From Synergistaceae bacterium (GTDB lineage Bacteria; Synergistota; Synergistia; Synergistales; Aminobacteriaceae), in NCBI GenBank assembly GCA_018436595.1, contig JAHDLC010000032.1:1-43551 (forward strand): 43,551 nt of DNA, read 5' to 3'. Every line of letters begins with the position of its first letter. Position 1 is the stretch's first letter. The translations under genes were made by a program, and so were the position numbers. Below are positions 1 through 7,938 of this stretch, piece by piece. The notes below the pieces were generated by a model. That model was not told the DNA's origin. It did not search any database and was given only the letters and a program-made list of their open reading frames with translations.

Positions 1-575
1 TCGAGGGCCGTGGTGGGCTCGTCGGCGATGAGCAGCTCCGGGTCCAGGGAGAGGGCCATGGCGATCATCACCCGCTGCCTCATTCCTCCGCTCAGAAGAT
101 GAGGGTAGGAATCCACCCGCTTTTCCGGCCCCGGAATGCCCACTTTTGCCAGCATCTCGACGGCCCTGTCCCGGGCTTCCCTTCGTGACATCGCCCCGTG
201 GGCCAGGATGCCCTCCACGATCTGGTCTCCCACCGTGTACACGGGGTTCAGGGACGTCATGGGTTCCTGGAAGATCATGGAGATGTCCTTTCCCCGGATG
301 TTCATCATCTCTTCGTTGGTCAGCTCCGCCAGGTTTCTGCCCTTGAACGCGATGCTGCCTCGGCAGATCTTCCCGTGGGGGCGGGGCACAAGGCCCATCA
401 CCGCCAGGGAGGTCATGGATTTGCCGCTCCCCGACTCCCCCACAAGCCCGAGGGTTTCTCCCTTCGCTATGGAGAGGCTCACGCCGTCCACCGGGAAAAT
501 GTGCCCTGAAGCCGAAGGAAAACTGACCCTGAGATCCCGTATTTCAAGGAGGGGTGTATTTGTTTTCGGCTCCAT
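1..575 (-). CDS. Peptide/nickel-type ABC transporter ATPase, OppD/DppD family (partial)
   Basis: ATP-hydrolysing subunit of a peptide-type ABC importer; acts on the cytoplasmic face of the two permeases encoded just upstream. Translating the minus strand from the ATG at 573-575 gives about 191 residues before the window edge cuts the gene, so the C-terminal part is missing. All core ABC motifs except the H-loop are visible in order: Walker [10 protein letters not shown]-loop FQEP, signature LSGGMRQR and Walker B LLIADEP followed by the D-loop. The start is supported by a G-rich ribosome binding site inside the end of the upstream permease gene, whose stop codon lies 3 bases before this ATG. 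The pairing with a DppB/DppC pair and a family 5 binding protein makes the OppD/DppD class clear; the substrate is not shown by sequence. Confidence 0.93.
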   Translation of the reverse strand, partial: MEPKTNTPLLEIRDLRVSFPSASGHIFPVDGVSLSIAKGETLGLVGESGSGKSMTSLAVMGLVPRPHGKICRGSIAFKGRNLAELTNEEMMNIRGKDISMIFQEPMTSLNPVYTVGDQIVEGILAHGAMSRREARDRAVEMLAKVGIPGPEKRVDSYPHLLSGGMRQRVMIAMALSLDPELLIADEPTTAL

Positions 576-578
576 GGC

Positions 579-1418
579 TCACACCCCCTCGATGTCCCGC
601 CGGAAGTGCGGGTCAAGACGGTCTCGGAGAACATCTCCCACAAGGTTGAAGGAAAGGACGGTCAGGACGATGCAGGCCCCCGGGAAAACAAGGAGCCACG
701 GTGCCCTCGTGAGGTACATCCGTCCCTCGCTGAGCATATTGCCCCAGCTCGGGATGGACGGCGGAATGCCGAGACCGAGAAAGTCCAGGGCCGCCATGTC
801 CAGGAGGGAAAAGGCGAAGGTGAACGTGGCCTGGACAATGAGGGGGGACATCATGTTGGGCAGAATATGCTTCAGGATGATCCATTTCTGCTTCACCCCC
901 GAAGCAACGGCGGCTTCGATATACGGCTCCTCCCGGAGCTTCAGGGTCAGGCCGTAGACGATACGGGTGGTCCGGGTGAGATAAGTGGCCCCCACGGCGA
1001 TGATCACGTTCCCCATGCCCCGCCCGAGGATGGAAACGAGCACCAGGGCAAGAAGCAGCGGAGGAAAGGCCATGAGGACATCGATGAGTCGCATCAGGTA
1101 CGGCTCTATCTTTCTGAAGTACCCCGACGATACGCCGATGAGCACGCCGATGGAAAGTGAAAAAAGAATGACCCCGGCGGATCCGGCCAGGCTGGTCCGG
1201 GCTCCGAAAACTACCCGGCTGAAGATGTCCCTCCCGAAATTGTCGGTCCCGAAATAGTAGGTTCCGTCAGGGGAGCGGAGCTTGTCCACGGGGTTCATCT
1301 CCTGGGGATCGAAGGTGGCGATGTAGGGGGCAAGCAGGGCCGAAACGACCAGCACCCCTATGATGAGGAGCCCGGCGAGGGCGATTTTTCTCCTGTAAAA
1401 GGCCGAAAGAAATTTCAT
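579..1418 (-). CDS. Peptide-type ABC transporter permease, DppC/OppC family
   Basis: Inner-membrane permease subunit, 279 residues, normal for DppC. It has the family's N-terminal membrane segment (about residues 13-34), then the region around the FGTDNFGRDIFSR motif (about 57-69) typical of DppC/OppC, and further membrane segments to the C terminus, including the EAA-type loop near EAAVASGVKQ. The start ATG has an AGGAGGGG site 6 bases upstream and lies 12 bases after the dppB stop, so it is translated from the same message. It forms the heterodimeric channel with the DppB-like subunit. Substrate may be a di/oligopeptide or, given the operon's amidohydrolase and SelA-like enzyme, an N-acylated or amino sugar-acid compound; the latter is inference. 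Confidence 0.93.
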   Translation of the reverse strand: MKFLSAFYRRKIALAGLLIIGVLVVSALLAPYIATFDPQEMNPVDKLRSPDGTYYFGTDNFGRDIFSRVVFGARTSLAGSAGVILFSLSIGVLIGVSSGYFRKIEPYLMRLIDVLMAFPPLLLALVLVSILGRGMGNVIIAVGATYLTRTTRIVYGLTLKLREEPYIEAAVASGVKQKWIILKHILPNMMSPLIVQATFTFAFSLLDMAALDFLGLGIPPSIPSWGNMLSEGRMYLTRAPWLLVFPGACIVLTVLSFNLVGDVLRDRLDPHFRRDIEGV

Positions 1419-1430
1419 GGTCCGCCCCTC

Positions 1431-2378
1431 CTAGCTGTACCGGATCCGCGGATCCAGAAGAGCAAAGGACAGGTCCACCAGGAGATTGATCACCATGTAC
1501 AGAAAAGCGATGATGAGAATGATTCCCTGGATGGTGGGATAGTCCCTTCTCAGAACCGATTCCACCACGAGCCGCCCGATCCCCGGAAGGGAGAAGACCG
1601 TTTCGGTCACTACGGTTCCCGCCATGAGGGCCACGAACGTAAACCCAAGGGCGGATACGACGGAGATGAGCGAATTCCGGAAGATATGCCGTATATTGAC
1701 GGCTCCCTCGGACAATCCTTTTGCCCGGGCAGTCTTCACGTAATCCGCCTTGGCCACGTCCAGCATGCTCGACCGCGTCAGGCGGATGATGAGGGCCGAA
1801 TTGGGAGCGGCCAGGGTGATGCAGGGAAGAACCAGATAGCGGAGGTTCGACCAGTCCCCCGATTCCAGGATGGAAGGGAACCCTGAGGTGGGAAGCCACC
1901 GCAGCATCACCGAGAAAAGAAGCATCAGGTTCAGCCCGAGCCAGAAGGTGGGCACCGACGCGAAGAGCATGGAAAGACCGGAAAAAAGCTGGTCGATCCG
2001 GCTGTTGTACCGGACGGCCGAAAGGATTCCTATGGGCACCCCAACGAGAATGATGAGCAGCATGGAAAAGACGGCAATAAGGACGCTTGTTTCAGCCCGG
2101 TCGAGGATGACGTGGAGCACAGGCTGGTGGAAAAATATGGATGTGCCGAAATCTCCCTTCACCACTCCAGAGAGCCAGCGGCCGTATTGCACATACAGCG
2201 GACGGTCGAGCCCCATGGCTTCGCGGAGCCCCTGGACCTGTTCCGGCGTCGCCTGGTCTCCCAGCATGATCTGGGCGGGATCTCCCGGAATCAGGTGGAT
2301 GAATGAAAACACGATGATCGAAGCGAGAAGGAGAGACGGAATCATGCTCCAGATTCGCCTGAGGATATATGAAAACAC
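1431..2378 (-). CDS. Peptide-type ABC transporter permease, DppB/OppB family
   Basis: Inner-membrane permease subunit, 315 residues from the GTG chosen here, as expected for DppB. A longer open frame extends upstream but its extra residues are not membrane-like and run into the binding-protein gene; the GTG at 2376-2378 is preceded by a GGGGGAG site and gives the usual DppB beginning, VFSYILRRIW, then the first membrane helix and the HLIPGDPAQIMLG motif that marks this family. Later helices and the EAA-type loop (DYVKTARAKGLSE) follow. It is separated from the binding-protein gene by 62 bases that hold a perfect stem-loop, and from dppC by 12 bases. Confidence 0.92.
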   Translation of the reverse strand: MFSYILRRIWSMIPSLLLASIIVFSFIHLIPGDPAQIMLGDQATPEQVQGLREAMGLDRPLYVQYGRWLSGVVKGDFGTSIFFHQPVLHVILDRAETSVLIAVFSMLLIILVGVPIGILSAVRYNSRIDQLFSGLSMLFASVPTFWLGLNLMLLFSVMLRWLPTSGFPSILESGDWSNLRYLVLPCITLAAPNSALIIRLTRSSMLDVAKADYVKTARAKGLSEGAVNIRHIFRNSLISVVSALGFTFVALMAGTVVTETVFSLPGIGRLVVESVLRRDYPTIQGIILIIAFLYMVINLLVDLSFALLDPRIRYS

Positions 2379-2407
2379 GGAGGCTCCCCCCTTTCGGCGG
2401 ATATAGA

Positions 2408-2429
2408 GGGGAGGGGAAGGCCCCTCCCC
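2408..2429. promoter_or_regulatory. Intercistronic stem-loop between binding-protein and permease genes
   Basis: GGGGAGGGG (2408-2416), loop AAGG, CCCCTCCCC (2421-2429): a perfect 9-bp G/C stem between the stop of the binding-protein gene and the GTG of dppB. No U tract follows on the minus strand, so it is more likely a 3' mRNA stabiliser or partial terminator that lets the binding protein be made in excess over the membrane parts. A similar arrangement occurs in the TRAP operon of this window. Confidence 0.6.
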
Positions 2430-2440
2430 CGGAGTTTCAG

Positions 2441-3994
2441 CTACTTGCCAAACGAAACGCCCCAGAATTTGGGCCAGATGAGGGACGATTCGGAGAGTCC
2501 ATGAACCTTCGGGCTGTAGATGTCGTAGGTGAAATGATCTCCCGTCTTCATCACGGGAACCTCTTCGTAGACAAGAGCCTGGATCCTGTCCCAGACTTCC
2601 CTCCGCTTCGCTTCGTCGAGGGTGCCGGCAAACTCGGCGGCAAGGGCTCTCTTTGTCTCCGTGATCCACCACCCCGGGTAGGACTCGCTCATGAAGGTGA
2701 AGAGGATGGGATCGGGAACGAATCCGTGATGGGTGAAGAAAATATCCCACTGGGTGGGGTCTCCCCTCTTCGAGATCAGGGTCGCCCAGTCGTAAATCTG
2801 GTGGTCGATGTTGAAGCCTGCCGCCTGGAGCTGCTTCACGATCACGAGGGTGCTGTCGTAATGGAACTTGTAGGACGTGGAGGCCATGAGGGTAATCTTC
2901 TCGCCGTTGTACCCCGCCTCTTTAGCCAGATTTTTGGTGAGTTCGGGATTGTTGGCGCTGAACCTGTCGAGCCCGGCCTTCGAATACCAGAGCGTGCTCT
3001 CGGGCATGAAGGAGCCGGAAGCCTTCCACAGTTCCGCAGGACCGATGGCCGACTGGAGCACCGGCTCCATGTTCACCGCCGCCTGGAGGGCCTGGCGGAG
3101 CTTGAAATTATCCTTGAGCACTCCCTCTCTCGAGTTGAAGAACATGAGCCCCTGGTTTGCTCCCTGGTTGACGGTGGTGACCACCGAAGGATCTTCCTTC
3201 AGTGAGTCGAAGAGGTCGCCCAGGATCTGCTCGGCATAATCGTAATCCCCTGCCTTGACGCCGTTCACCCGCGTTCCCACGTCGGGGACGGGAATGAAGC
3301 GGATTTCGTCAAAGAGGGCTTCCCGCCTGCCGGCATAGCCGTCGGCGGCCTCGGTCCTCGCGGCATAGTCTTCGTTGCGGACCAGCTTGATGTAGCGACC
3401 CGGGTTCCTCTCGGCAAATTTGTAGGGCCCCGTTCCGATGTACTGCTCGGGGGTGATCGGCGTTTTCTCGGCACCGGACGCCACATCCTTCGGGTAGATC
3501 ACGGGACCGCCGTTCATGAAGGCCAGGAGGTTCTTCCACGGAGCGAAGGGAGCCTTGAAGGTGAGAGTCACCTCAAACTTGCCCGTGGCCTCCACTTTTT
3601 CCAGGTTGCTGAAGAGCACGGGACCGCGGGCGCCGAACTTGCCCCAGCGCTCCAGAGAGGCGAGCACGTCTCCGGCATCCATCTCCTTGCCGTTATGGAA
3701 CTTCACGCCCTCACGGAGCGAGAGAACGGCTGTTTTTCCATCGTCCTTCATTTCTTCGGATTTCACCAGGAGCGGAACGGGACTGTACTTGGAATCGAAA
3801 GTATAGAGCCCCTCGAAAATATGCTGGGCGATCATGGTGGTCAGGTCGGAAGTCACCACGTGCTGGTCGAGGGTGGGAGGTTCGTCGATGACGGCGACAC
3901 GGAGGACCCCGCCCTTTTCCGCAGCGAATGCCGCTCCGGCGGCGATGACAAGGAAACACAGGCTCCACAACAGGATAGTTCTCGTCCGATTCAT
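2441..3994 (-). CDS. ABC transporter substrate-binding protein, family 5 (DppA/OppA type)
   Basis: Exported solute receptor that delivers substrate to the DppBC-like permease. 517 residues, normal for the SBP_bac_5 family. It opens with a charged n-region, a hydrophobic core and an AFAAEKGG cleavage region (signal peptide of about 25 residues), followed by the family pattern LRVAVIDEPPTLDQH, an HIFEGLYTFD block and a GTGPYKF block near residue 200. An upstream in-frame GTG at 4003 overlaps the ribosome binding site, so the ATG at 3992-3994, 8 bases after AGGAG, is the better start. It is the last enzyme-side neighbour of the amidohydrolase gene (100 bases upstream) and the first transporter gene. 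Confidence 0.92.
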   Translation of the reverse strand: MNRTRTILLWSLCFLVIAAGAAFAAEKGGVLRVAVIDEPPTLDQHVVTSDLTTMIAQHIFEGLYTFDSKYSPVPLLVKSEEMKDDGKTAVLSLREGVKFHNGKEMDAGDVLASLERWGKFGARGPVLFSNLEKVEATGKFEVTLTFKAPFAPWKNLLAFMNGGPVIYPKDVASGAEKTPITPEQYIGTGPYKFAERNPGRYIKLVRNEDYAARTEAADGYAGRREALFDEIRFIPVPDVGTRVNGVKAGDYDYAEQILGDLFDSLKEDPSVVTTVNQGANQGLMFFNSREGVLKDNFKLRQALQAAVNMEPVLQSAIGPAELWKASGSFMPESTLWYSKAGLDRFSANNPELTKNLAKEAGYNGEKITLMASTSYKFHYDSTLVIVKQLQAAGFNIDHQIYDWATLISKRGDPTQWDIFFTHHGFVPDPILFTFMSESYPGWWITETKRALAAEFAGTLDEAKRREVWDRIQALVYEEVPVMKTGDHFTYDIYSPKVHGLSESSLIWPKFWGVSFGK

Positions 3995-4094
3995 ATCAAT
4001 CACTCCTTTTCAGATCTCTCAATCGAATTGCGCCCCAAATACTTTCAACATCCCTTTTGCCCGTACCACCCCCTCCCCCGCTGCCGGAAAAAAC

Positions 4095-5357
4095 TCAACG
4101 CTCCGGAGGAATAAAAAACTCGCCTTCCCGAATGCCTTCACCGAAGGGGATCTCGCCGTATGCCGTCCCGTCCCGGGCGTTGAGGTCCCAGACCACTTCC
4201 CCTGCGAGGATCGTCATTTCGCACTCGAACCTGCGGTGAGCCCGAAGGCGCCCCCCGACGGAATCCTTGAAGCCGAAGGTCCCCTCCCGGAGGTTCCAGA
4301 GCGTCACGTCTCCCGGCGCTCCGGGCGAAAGGTGCCCCAGCTCCGGATGGCCGATCATCCGTGCCGGAACCGCCGTTGACCTGGCGATGACATCGCTGAG
4401 AGGCATCCCCATGGCGAGACACTTGGACATGGTGGTGGGCATGTCCATCATGGCGCCGTTCATGCTCTGGACGTGAAGGTCCGAGGAGACGGAATCGGGA
4501 TAGAACCCCTGGGCGAAGGCAGGCACGGCGTTCCGGAAGAGGAAGCTTCCCCCGCCGTGGCCCAGGTCGAACAGGACACCTCTTTCCCTGGCTTCGAAGA
4601 GGTATGGGTACACCTTCCCGTTTCCGTCCACCACGGGAACGGGCCCCCTGTAGCAGTGGGTGCTGATGTCGCCCTTCCTGAGCTTTTCCGTCACAAGCCG
4701 CCAGTAGGGACGTTCCTTCATAAAATAGCCGAAATCCACCATCACGGGCAGTCCCGACAGTTCCCCGGCCTCCACGGCCCGGTCCACCGACTCCCACCCC
4801 GGGTGCCAGTAATGGGCGCTTTTGATGCCCACGATGACATCCCGGTGCTTTTCAGCCTTTGCCGCCGTCGTCTCCGGATCGAAGTCGGGGGCGTGCTGCT
4901 CGATGATGTCGCTCACCATCCCGAAACTCGCGATATTCAGGAAAGAGAACACCCGGGTCTTCGCCCGGTCGATCACCGATACGCGAAACAGGTCGAAGTT
5001 CCGCCACCCGGCGCTCCCGGCGTCCACCATGGTGGTCACGCCGCTCCGGAAGCTGAATCCGTCGGGAAAAACACTGTACTCTCCCGCCCATGCGTTGGGG
5101 TTTCCCGCCGTGGCGAACAGGTGGCTGTGGATGTCGACAACCCCGGGAGTGACGATCAGTCCCTCCGCGTCAATCACCTTCGATGCGCCGCACCATGGAA
5201 GGGCCTTTCCCCTTCCGGCGACCACGCCGCCGGACAGGGCGAGGTCGCAGACTTCGTCCACTCCGTTCGCGGGGTCAATAACCCTGCCGCCCCTGATGAT
5301 CACGCTTCCCTCGGGGGGAAGAAAAAAATCCTTTTCCGGTATCTCTTCCACTCTCAT
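4095..5357 (-). CDS. Amidohydrolase/deacetylase family metallohydrolase (COG3964 type)
   Basis: Zinc-type hydrolase of the amidohydrolase superfamily, 420 residues, cytoplasmic (no signal peptide). Visible metal-ligand candidates are the HSH pair at residues 77 and 79 in GVVDIHSH, a bridging Lys at about 179 (VGIKSAH), His 234 (STHCYRG), His 267 (LGHGGGS) and Asp 293 (SSDLH). The block that in many COG3964 proteins reads MVHIG is MVDFG here (Asp 208), which I take as a subgroup feature. Family members are often misnamed dihydroorotase; some hydrolyse acyl esters or amides of alpha-hydroxy or amino acids, and physiological substrates are mostly unknown. It lies 6 bases after the SelA-like gene, an association seen in other bacteria (the EF_0837/EF_0838 type pairing). 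The start ATG is 12 bases after GGAGGG, slightly long. Confidence 0.85.
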   Translation of the reverse strand: MRVEEIPEKDFFLPPEGSVIIRGGRVIDPANGVDEVCDLALSGGVVAGRGKALPWCGASKVIDAEGLIVTPGVVDIHSHLFATAGNPNAWAGEYSVFPDGFSFRSGVTTMVDAGSAGWRNFDLFRVSVIDRAKTRVFSFLNIASFGMVSDIIEQHAPDFDPETTAAKAEKHRDVIVGIKSAHYWHPGWESVDRAVEAGELSGLPVMVDFGYFMKERPYWRLVTEKLRKGDISTHCYRGPVPVVDGNGKVYPYLFEARERGVLFDLGHGGGSFLFRNAVPAFAQGFYPDSVSSDLHVQSMNGAMMDMPTTMSKCLAMGMPLSDVIARSTAVPARMIGHPELGHLSPGAPGDVTLWNLREGTFGFKDSVGGRLRAHRRFECEMTILAGEVVWDLNARDGTAYGEIPFGEGIREGEFFIPPER

Positions 5358-5363
5358 GGCTGT

Positions 5364-6512
5364 TCATTTCCCTCCTTTGGTCAGGAAAAGGGCCTCTATC
5401 TCCTTCATCCGCTCTCCAATGGAATCCAGCTCGGAGTCCCTCAGGGTCATGGGGTTCACGAACACCGACTCCCCGTCGGCGGCCATGGTGAATATGGACG
5501 GATCCCCCTCCCGAAGCAGCCGGAGCACCTCATCGGAACACCCCGGGACGGCGAAGCGGAAGGCCATCTGGGGAAAGGGCTGCCCCGCCTCGTTCGGATA
5601 GAGCCGCTCCACCGAAACCATGGAACTGCCGGCAAAGGCTTTCATCGCCGCCGCGATGCGGCCCTCCGCCCACTGGACGCGGGCCTCCCCGTCCATGGAG
5701 ACGTACTGCTCCACGGCTGCCAGAAGACCAACTATCTCTTCTCTGCCCACCTTGAACATCCGCCCCACGCCGTAGGTGGGGAAGGCTGTTTTTTCAACCC
5801 ACGAGAAGAAATCCTTTTTCCCAACCATGAGGCCGCTCGCCTGGGGGCCCCGCAGATCCTTGCCGCCGCTGAAAATACAGGCGTCCGCTCCCAGGCAGGT
5901 AATTCTCCAGAGGTTCTCCGCCGGGGGCACCTGGGCCGCCGCATCCACGATCACGGGAATCCCGTGCCGGGAGGCGACTCGGATGGTGGCTTCGAGGGAG
6001 AGGGCTCCTTTTGCGACCCATCCTCCGGGAGGCATGAAAAAATAGAATACCGCCGCCGTATTGTCCGTGACGGCGTATTCGAGGTCGTCTTCCGTGGTGG
6101 GGAGGATCATGTTGGGGAATCCGATCTCCGTCATACGGCAGTTCAGAAGGCGGAGGGACCAGTCGTAGGGGTTGCGGTGGGCCCGGTGGACGATGATTTC
6201 ACTTTTCGCGATCTGTTCCGGGGAAAGGGAGGGGAACGGACGGCCCCATTTCCGGGCGATGGCCGAAGCTCCCGCGATGTGCAGGGCCGCGGCCGCGCCG
6301 TTCGTGACAAAAGCCGCCTCGTTTCTCGTGATGGAGGCGAGGCGTTCATGAACCTTCTGCTGCAGCTCCTTTATCACTACGTGGTTTCTCGCCGCCGACG
6401 CCATTGCCGAGAGCGTCTCCTCGCTCATGCGGGAGCCCCCCACCATGGTGTAGGTCCCCGCCGCGTTGATGACCGTCCGAACTCCGAGTTCCCTGTAAAT
6501 GTCCCGTGTCAC
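5364..6512 (-). CDS. SelA-related PLP-dependent enzyme (DgaE-like ammonia-lyase family)
   Basis: 382-residue aspartate-aminotransferase-fold enzyme of the SelA-related group. The PLP-binding Lys is recognisable at residue 218 in SGGKDLRGPQASG, and the Asp that contacts the pyridine ring at about 190 in VIVDAAAQVPP. The N terminus reads YRELGVRTVINAAGTYT, typical of the group. It is not a true selenocysteine synthase candidate: SelB, SelD and tRNA-Sec context is absent and length is shorter than SelA. A characterised relative, DgaE, removes ammonia from D-glucosaminate 6-phosphate; whether this one uses a phosphorylated substrate is unknown. The GTG start at 6512 follows an AAGGCGG site; the preceding regulator gene ends 14 bases upstream. 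Confidence 0.85.
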   Translation of the reverse strand: MTRDIYRELGVRTVINAAGTYTMVGGSRMSEETLSAMASAARNHVVIKELQQKVHERLASITRNEAAFVTNGAAAALHIAGASAIARKWGRPFPSLSPEQIAKSEIIVHRAHRNPYDWSLRLLNCRMTEIGFPNMILPTTEDDLEYAVTDNTAAVFYFFMPPGGWVAKGALSLEATIRVASRHGIPVIVDAAAQVPPAENLWRITCLGADACIFSGGKDLRGPQASGLMVGKKDFFSWVEKTAFPTYGVGRMFKVGREEIVGLLAAVEQYVSMDGEARVQWAEGRIAAAMKAFAGSSMVSVERLYPNEAGQPFPQMAFRFAVPGCSDEVLRLLREGDPSIFTMAADGESVFVNPMTLRDSELDSIGERMKEIEALFLTKGGK

Positions 6513-6526
6513 TGCGCATCGCCGCC

Positions 6527-7180
6527 TTATTTTGAAGGTTGAATTTCTGAATGGACCTCGTCAAGATAGGAGTAGAGCGTAAACTTGGAAATATCGAGAA
6601 ACTGGCAGATCCGGTTTCCCGACTTGGTGATGAGGAAAGCGCCTTTCTGGTCGAGGTATTTCACCACCCTGATCTTGTCGTCCCTGGTCATGTAGGAAAC
6701 AGGTTTGCCCACTTCTTCCATGGCTTTCTTCAGCAGGGCGTCAAGAAGCTGGTTCACGTCGTTGACGAAGAATTCCTCTTCCTTCTCCCCCTCGCCGTTG
6801 GAAATGAGGGACCGGATGGTCTTGTCGGCGACCATGAGGTTCGAGACGTCGAAGTTTACGCACAGGCACCCGATGACCTTTCCTTCGCCGTCGCGGATAT
6901 ACACGGACGATGAACGGAGTACCCTCCCGTCCCGGGTGTTGGTAAAATAACCGTACTTGTCCCCGTTGCGCACGGTACCGCGGAGTACTTCCAGACCGAG
7001 GTTGCTTCCGCAGTCGCCCACGCGCCGGTCTGTGACGTGGCCGTTCTCGATCATGACCACGGTGCTTTCGTAGCTGTCGGTGAGATCATGGAGAACCACT
7101 TCGCAGTTCGTGCCGAAGATAGCGGTGAGTCCTTTCATGAGGGACTCGAAAAAGGCGAATTCTTCCTGGACTTGTTTCAA
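6527..7180 (-). CDS. YheO-like PAS/HTH transcriptional regulator (DauR family)
   Basis: DNA-binding regulator, 217 residues. The N-terminal two-thirds is a YheO-like PAS domain (about residues 10-115, with LMKGLTAIFGTNCEVVLHDL and the IGCLCVNFDVS strand), and the C-terminal part is a helix-turn-helix (about 160-215, DDKIRVVKYLDQKGAFLITK). The start is taken as the TTG at 7178-7180, 8 bases after GGAGG; a TTG 15 bases upstream lies within that site. It is the first gene of the catabolic operon, directly behind the strong promoter at 7226-7254, so it probably controls its own operon and the divergent aldolase/dehydratase genes. The ligand is unknown. Confidence 0.88.
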   Translation of the reverse strand: MKQVQEEFAFFESLMKGLTAIFGTNCEVVLHDLTDSYESTVVMIENGHVTDRRVGDCGSNLGLEVLRGTVRNGDKYGYFTNTRDGRVLRSSSVYIRDGEGKVIGCLCVNFDVSNLMVADKTIRSLISNGEGEKEEEFFVNDVNQLLDALLKKAMEEVGKPVSYMTRDDKIRVVKYLDQKGAFLITKSGNRICQFLDISKFTLYSYLDEVHSEIQPSK

Positions 7181-7209
7181 AAGGAACGCCTCCAAAAAAA
7201 TATTTAGTT

Positions 7210-7241
7210 TGTCTGAATTTATGTTATTATACTGTCTGAAT
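7210..7241. promoter_or_regulatory. Paired operator-like direct repeats
   Basis: TGTCTGAAT occurs at 7210-7218 and again at 7233-7241, a spacing of 23 bp or about two helical turns, in an otherwise AT-rich 96-bp divergent intergenic region. One copy fills the spacer between the -35 and -10 of the leftward promoter and the other lies just downstream of the -10, which is classic repressor placement. The protein that binds is inferred to be the YheO-like regulator or a GntR protein. Confidence 0.5.
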
Positions 7242-7254
7242 ACTCTAACGTCAA
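7226..7254 (-). promoter_or_regulatory. Strong sigma70-type promoter for the leftward operon
   Basis: On the minus strand TTGACG (7254-7249) and TATAAT (7231-7226) are separated by exactly 17 bp, matching the housekeeping consensus at 11 of 12 positions. Predicted transcription start is near 7219, about 40 bases before the TTG of the regulator gene. No equally good promoter is visible for the rightward aldolase gene. Confidence 0.75.
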
Positions 7255-7276
7255 TAAATCAAGGAGTGAGCACATC

Positions 7277-7933
7277 ATGAACATCCGCAAATATGAAGTT
7301 CTGAGCCGTATTCATGACCTCGGCGTCGTCGGCATTATCCGGACGCCGGACACGGCGGGCGGCATCGCCTCCGCCGAGGCGGTGTTCCAGGGAGGAATCA
7401 CCGTCCTCGAAGTTTCCACCACCTTCCCGGGAGCCCTTGACATCATGAGGAGCACCGCCGCCTCCCACAAGAGCAGCGGCCTCATCCTGGGCGCCGGAAC
7501 GGTGGCCGATTCGGAGACGGCAAAGCTCTGCATCGATGCCGGGGCCGAGTTCATCGTCTCCCACTGTTTCAGCGAGGAAGTGGCGAGGCTGTGCAACCGC
7601 TACGGCGTTGCCTACATGCCCGGCGTGGGCACGGTGACCGAAATCGTCCGGGCCATGGAATGGGGAGCGGACGTGGTGAAGGCCTTTCCCGGAGAAGTTC
7701 TCGGCCCCAAATTCATCAAGGCGGTCCACGGGCCTCTCCCGAACGCCCAGATCATGCCCATCGGAGGCGTCAGCCCGAACAACCTGGAAGACTGGTTCCT
7801 CGCGGGGGCTTTCGCCGTCGGCCTGGGAAGCGCCCTCGTCAAGCCGGAAGGCCGGGAGGGGGACTACCCCGCCATCCGGCAGACGGCCGAAGAGATCGTC
7901 TCCCGCATAGCCCGGATCCGCACCCACGTGTAA
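7277..7933 (+). CDS. KDPG/KDPGal-type aldolase (Eda/DgoA family)
   Basis: Class I aldolase of 218 residues that cleaves 2-keto-3-deoxy sugar acids (usually the 6-phosphates) to pyruvate and an aldehyde. The Schiff-base Lys is residue 135 in DVVKAFPGE, the catalytic Glu is residue 45 in VLEVSTTFPGA, and the phosphate-loop region IGGVSPNN and GLGSALV follow. AAGGAG precedes the ATG. It is followed after 5 bases by a DgoD-like dehydratase, so KDPGal-type activity (DgoA) fits, but no 2-keto-3-deoxygalactonate kinase is present in the window; the enzyme might act on an unphosphorylated product, or the kinase is elsewhere. The divergent SelA-like enzyme leaves a DgaF-like role open. Confidence 0.88.
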   Translation: MNIRKYEVLSRIHDLGVVGIIRTPDTAGGIASAEAVFQGGITVLEVSTTFPGALDIMRSTAASHKSSGLILGAGTVADSETAKLCIDAGAEFIVSHCFSEEVARLCNRYGVAYMPGVGTVTEIVRAMEWGADVVKAFPGEVLGPKFIKAVHGPLPNAQIMPIGGVSPNNLEDWFLAGAFAVGLGSALVKPEGREGDYPAIRQTAEEIVSRIARIRTHV

Positions 7934-7938
7934 ACGCC

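Noticed and set aside
5364-6512. Selenocysteine synthase SelA
   Set aside because: Shorter than SelA, no selB/selD/tRNA-Sec nearby, and the operon is catabolic; the SelA-related enzyme group fits better.
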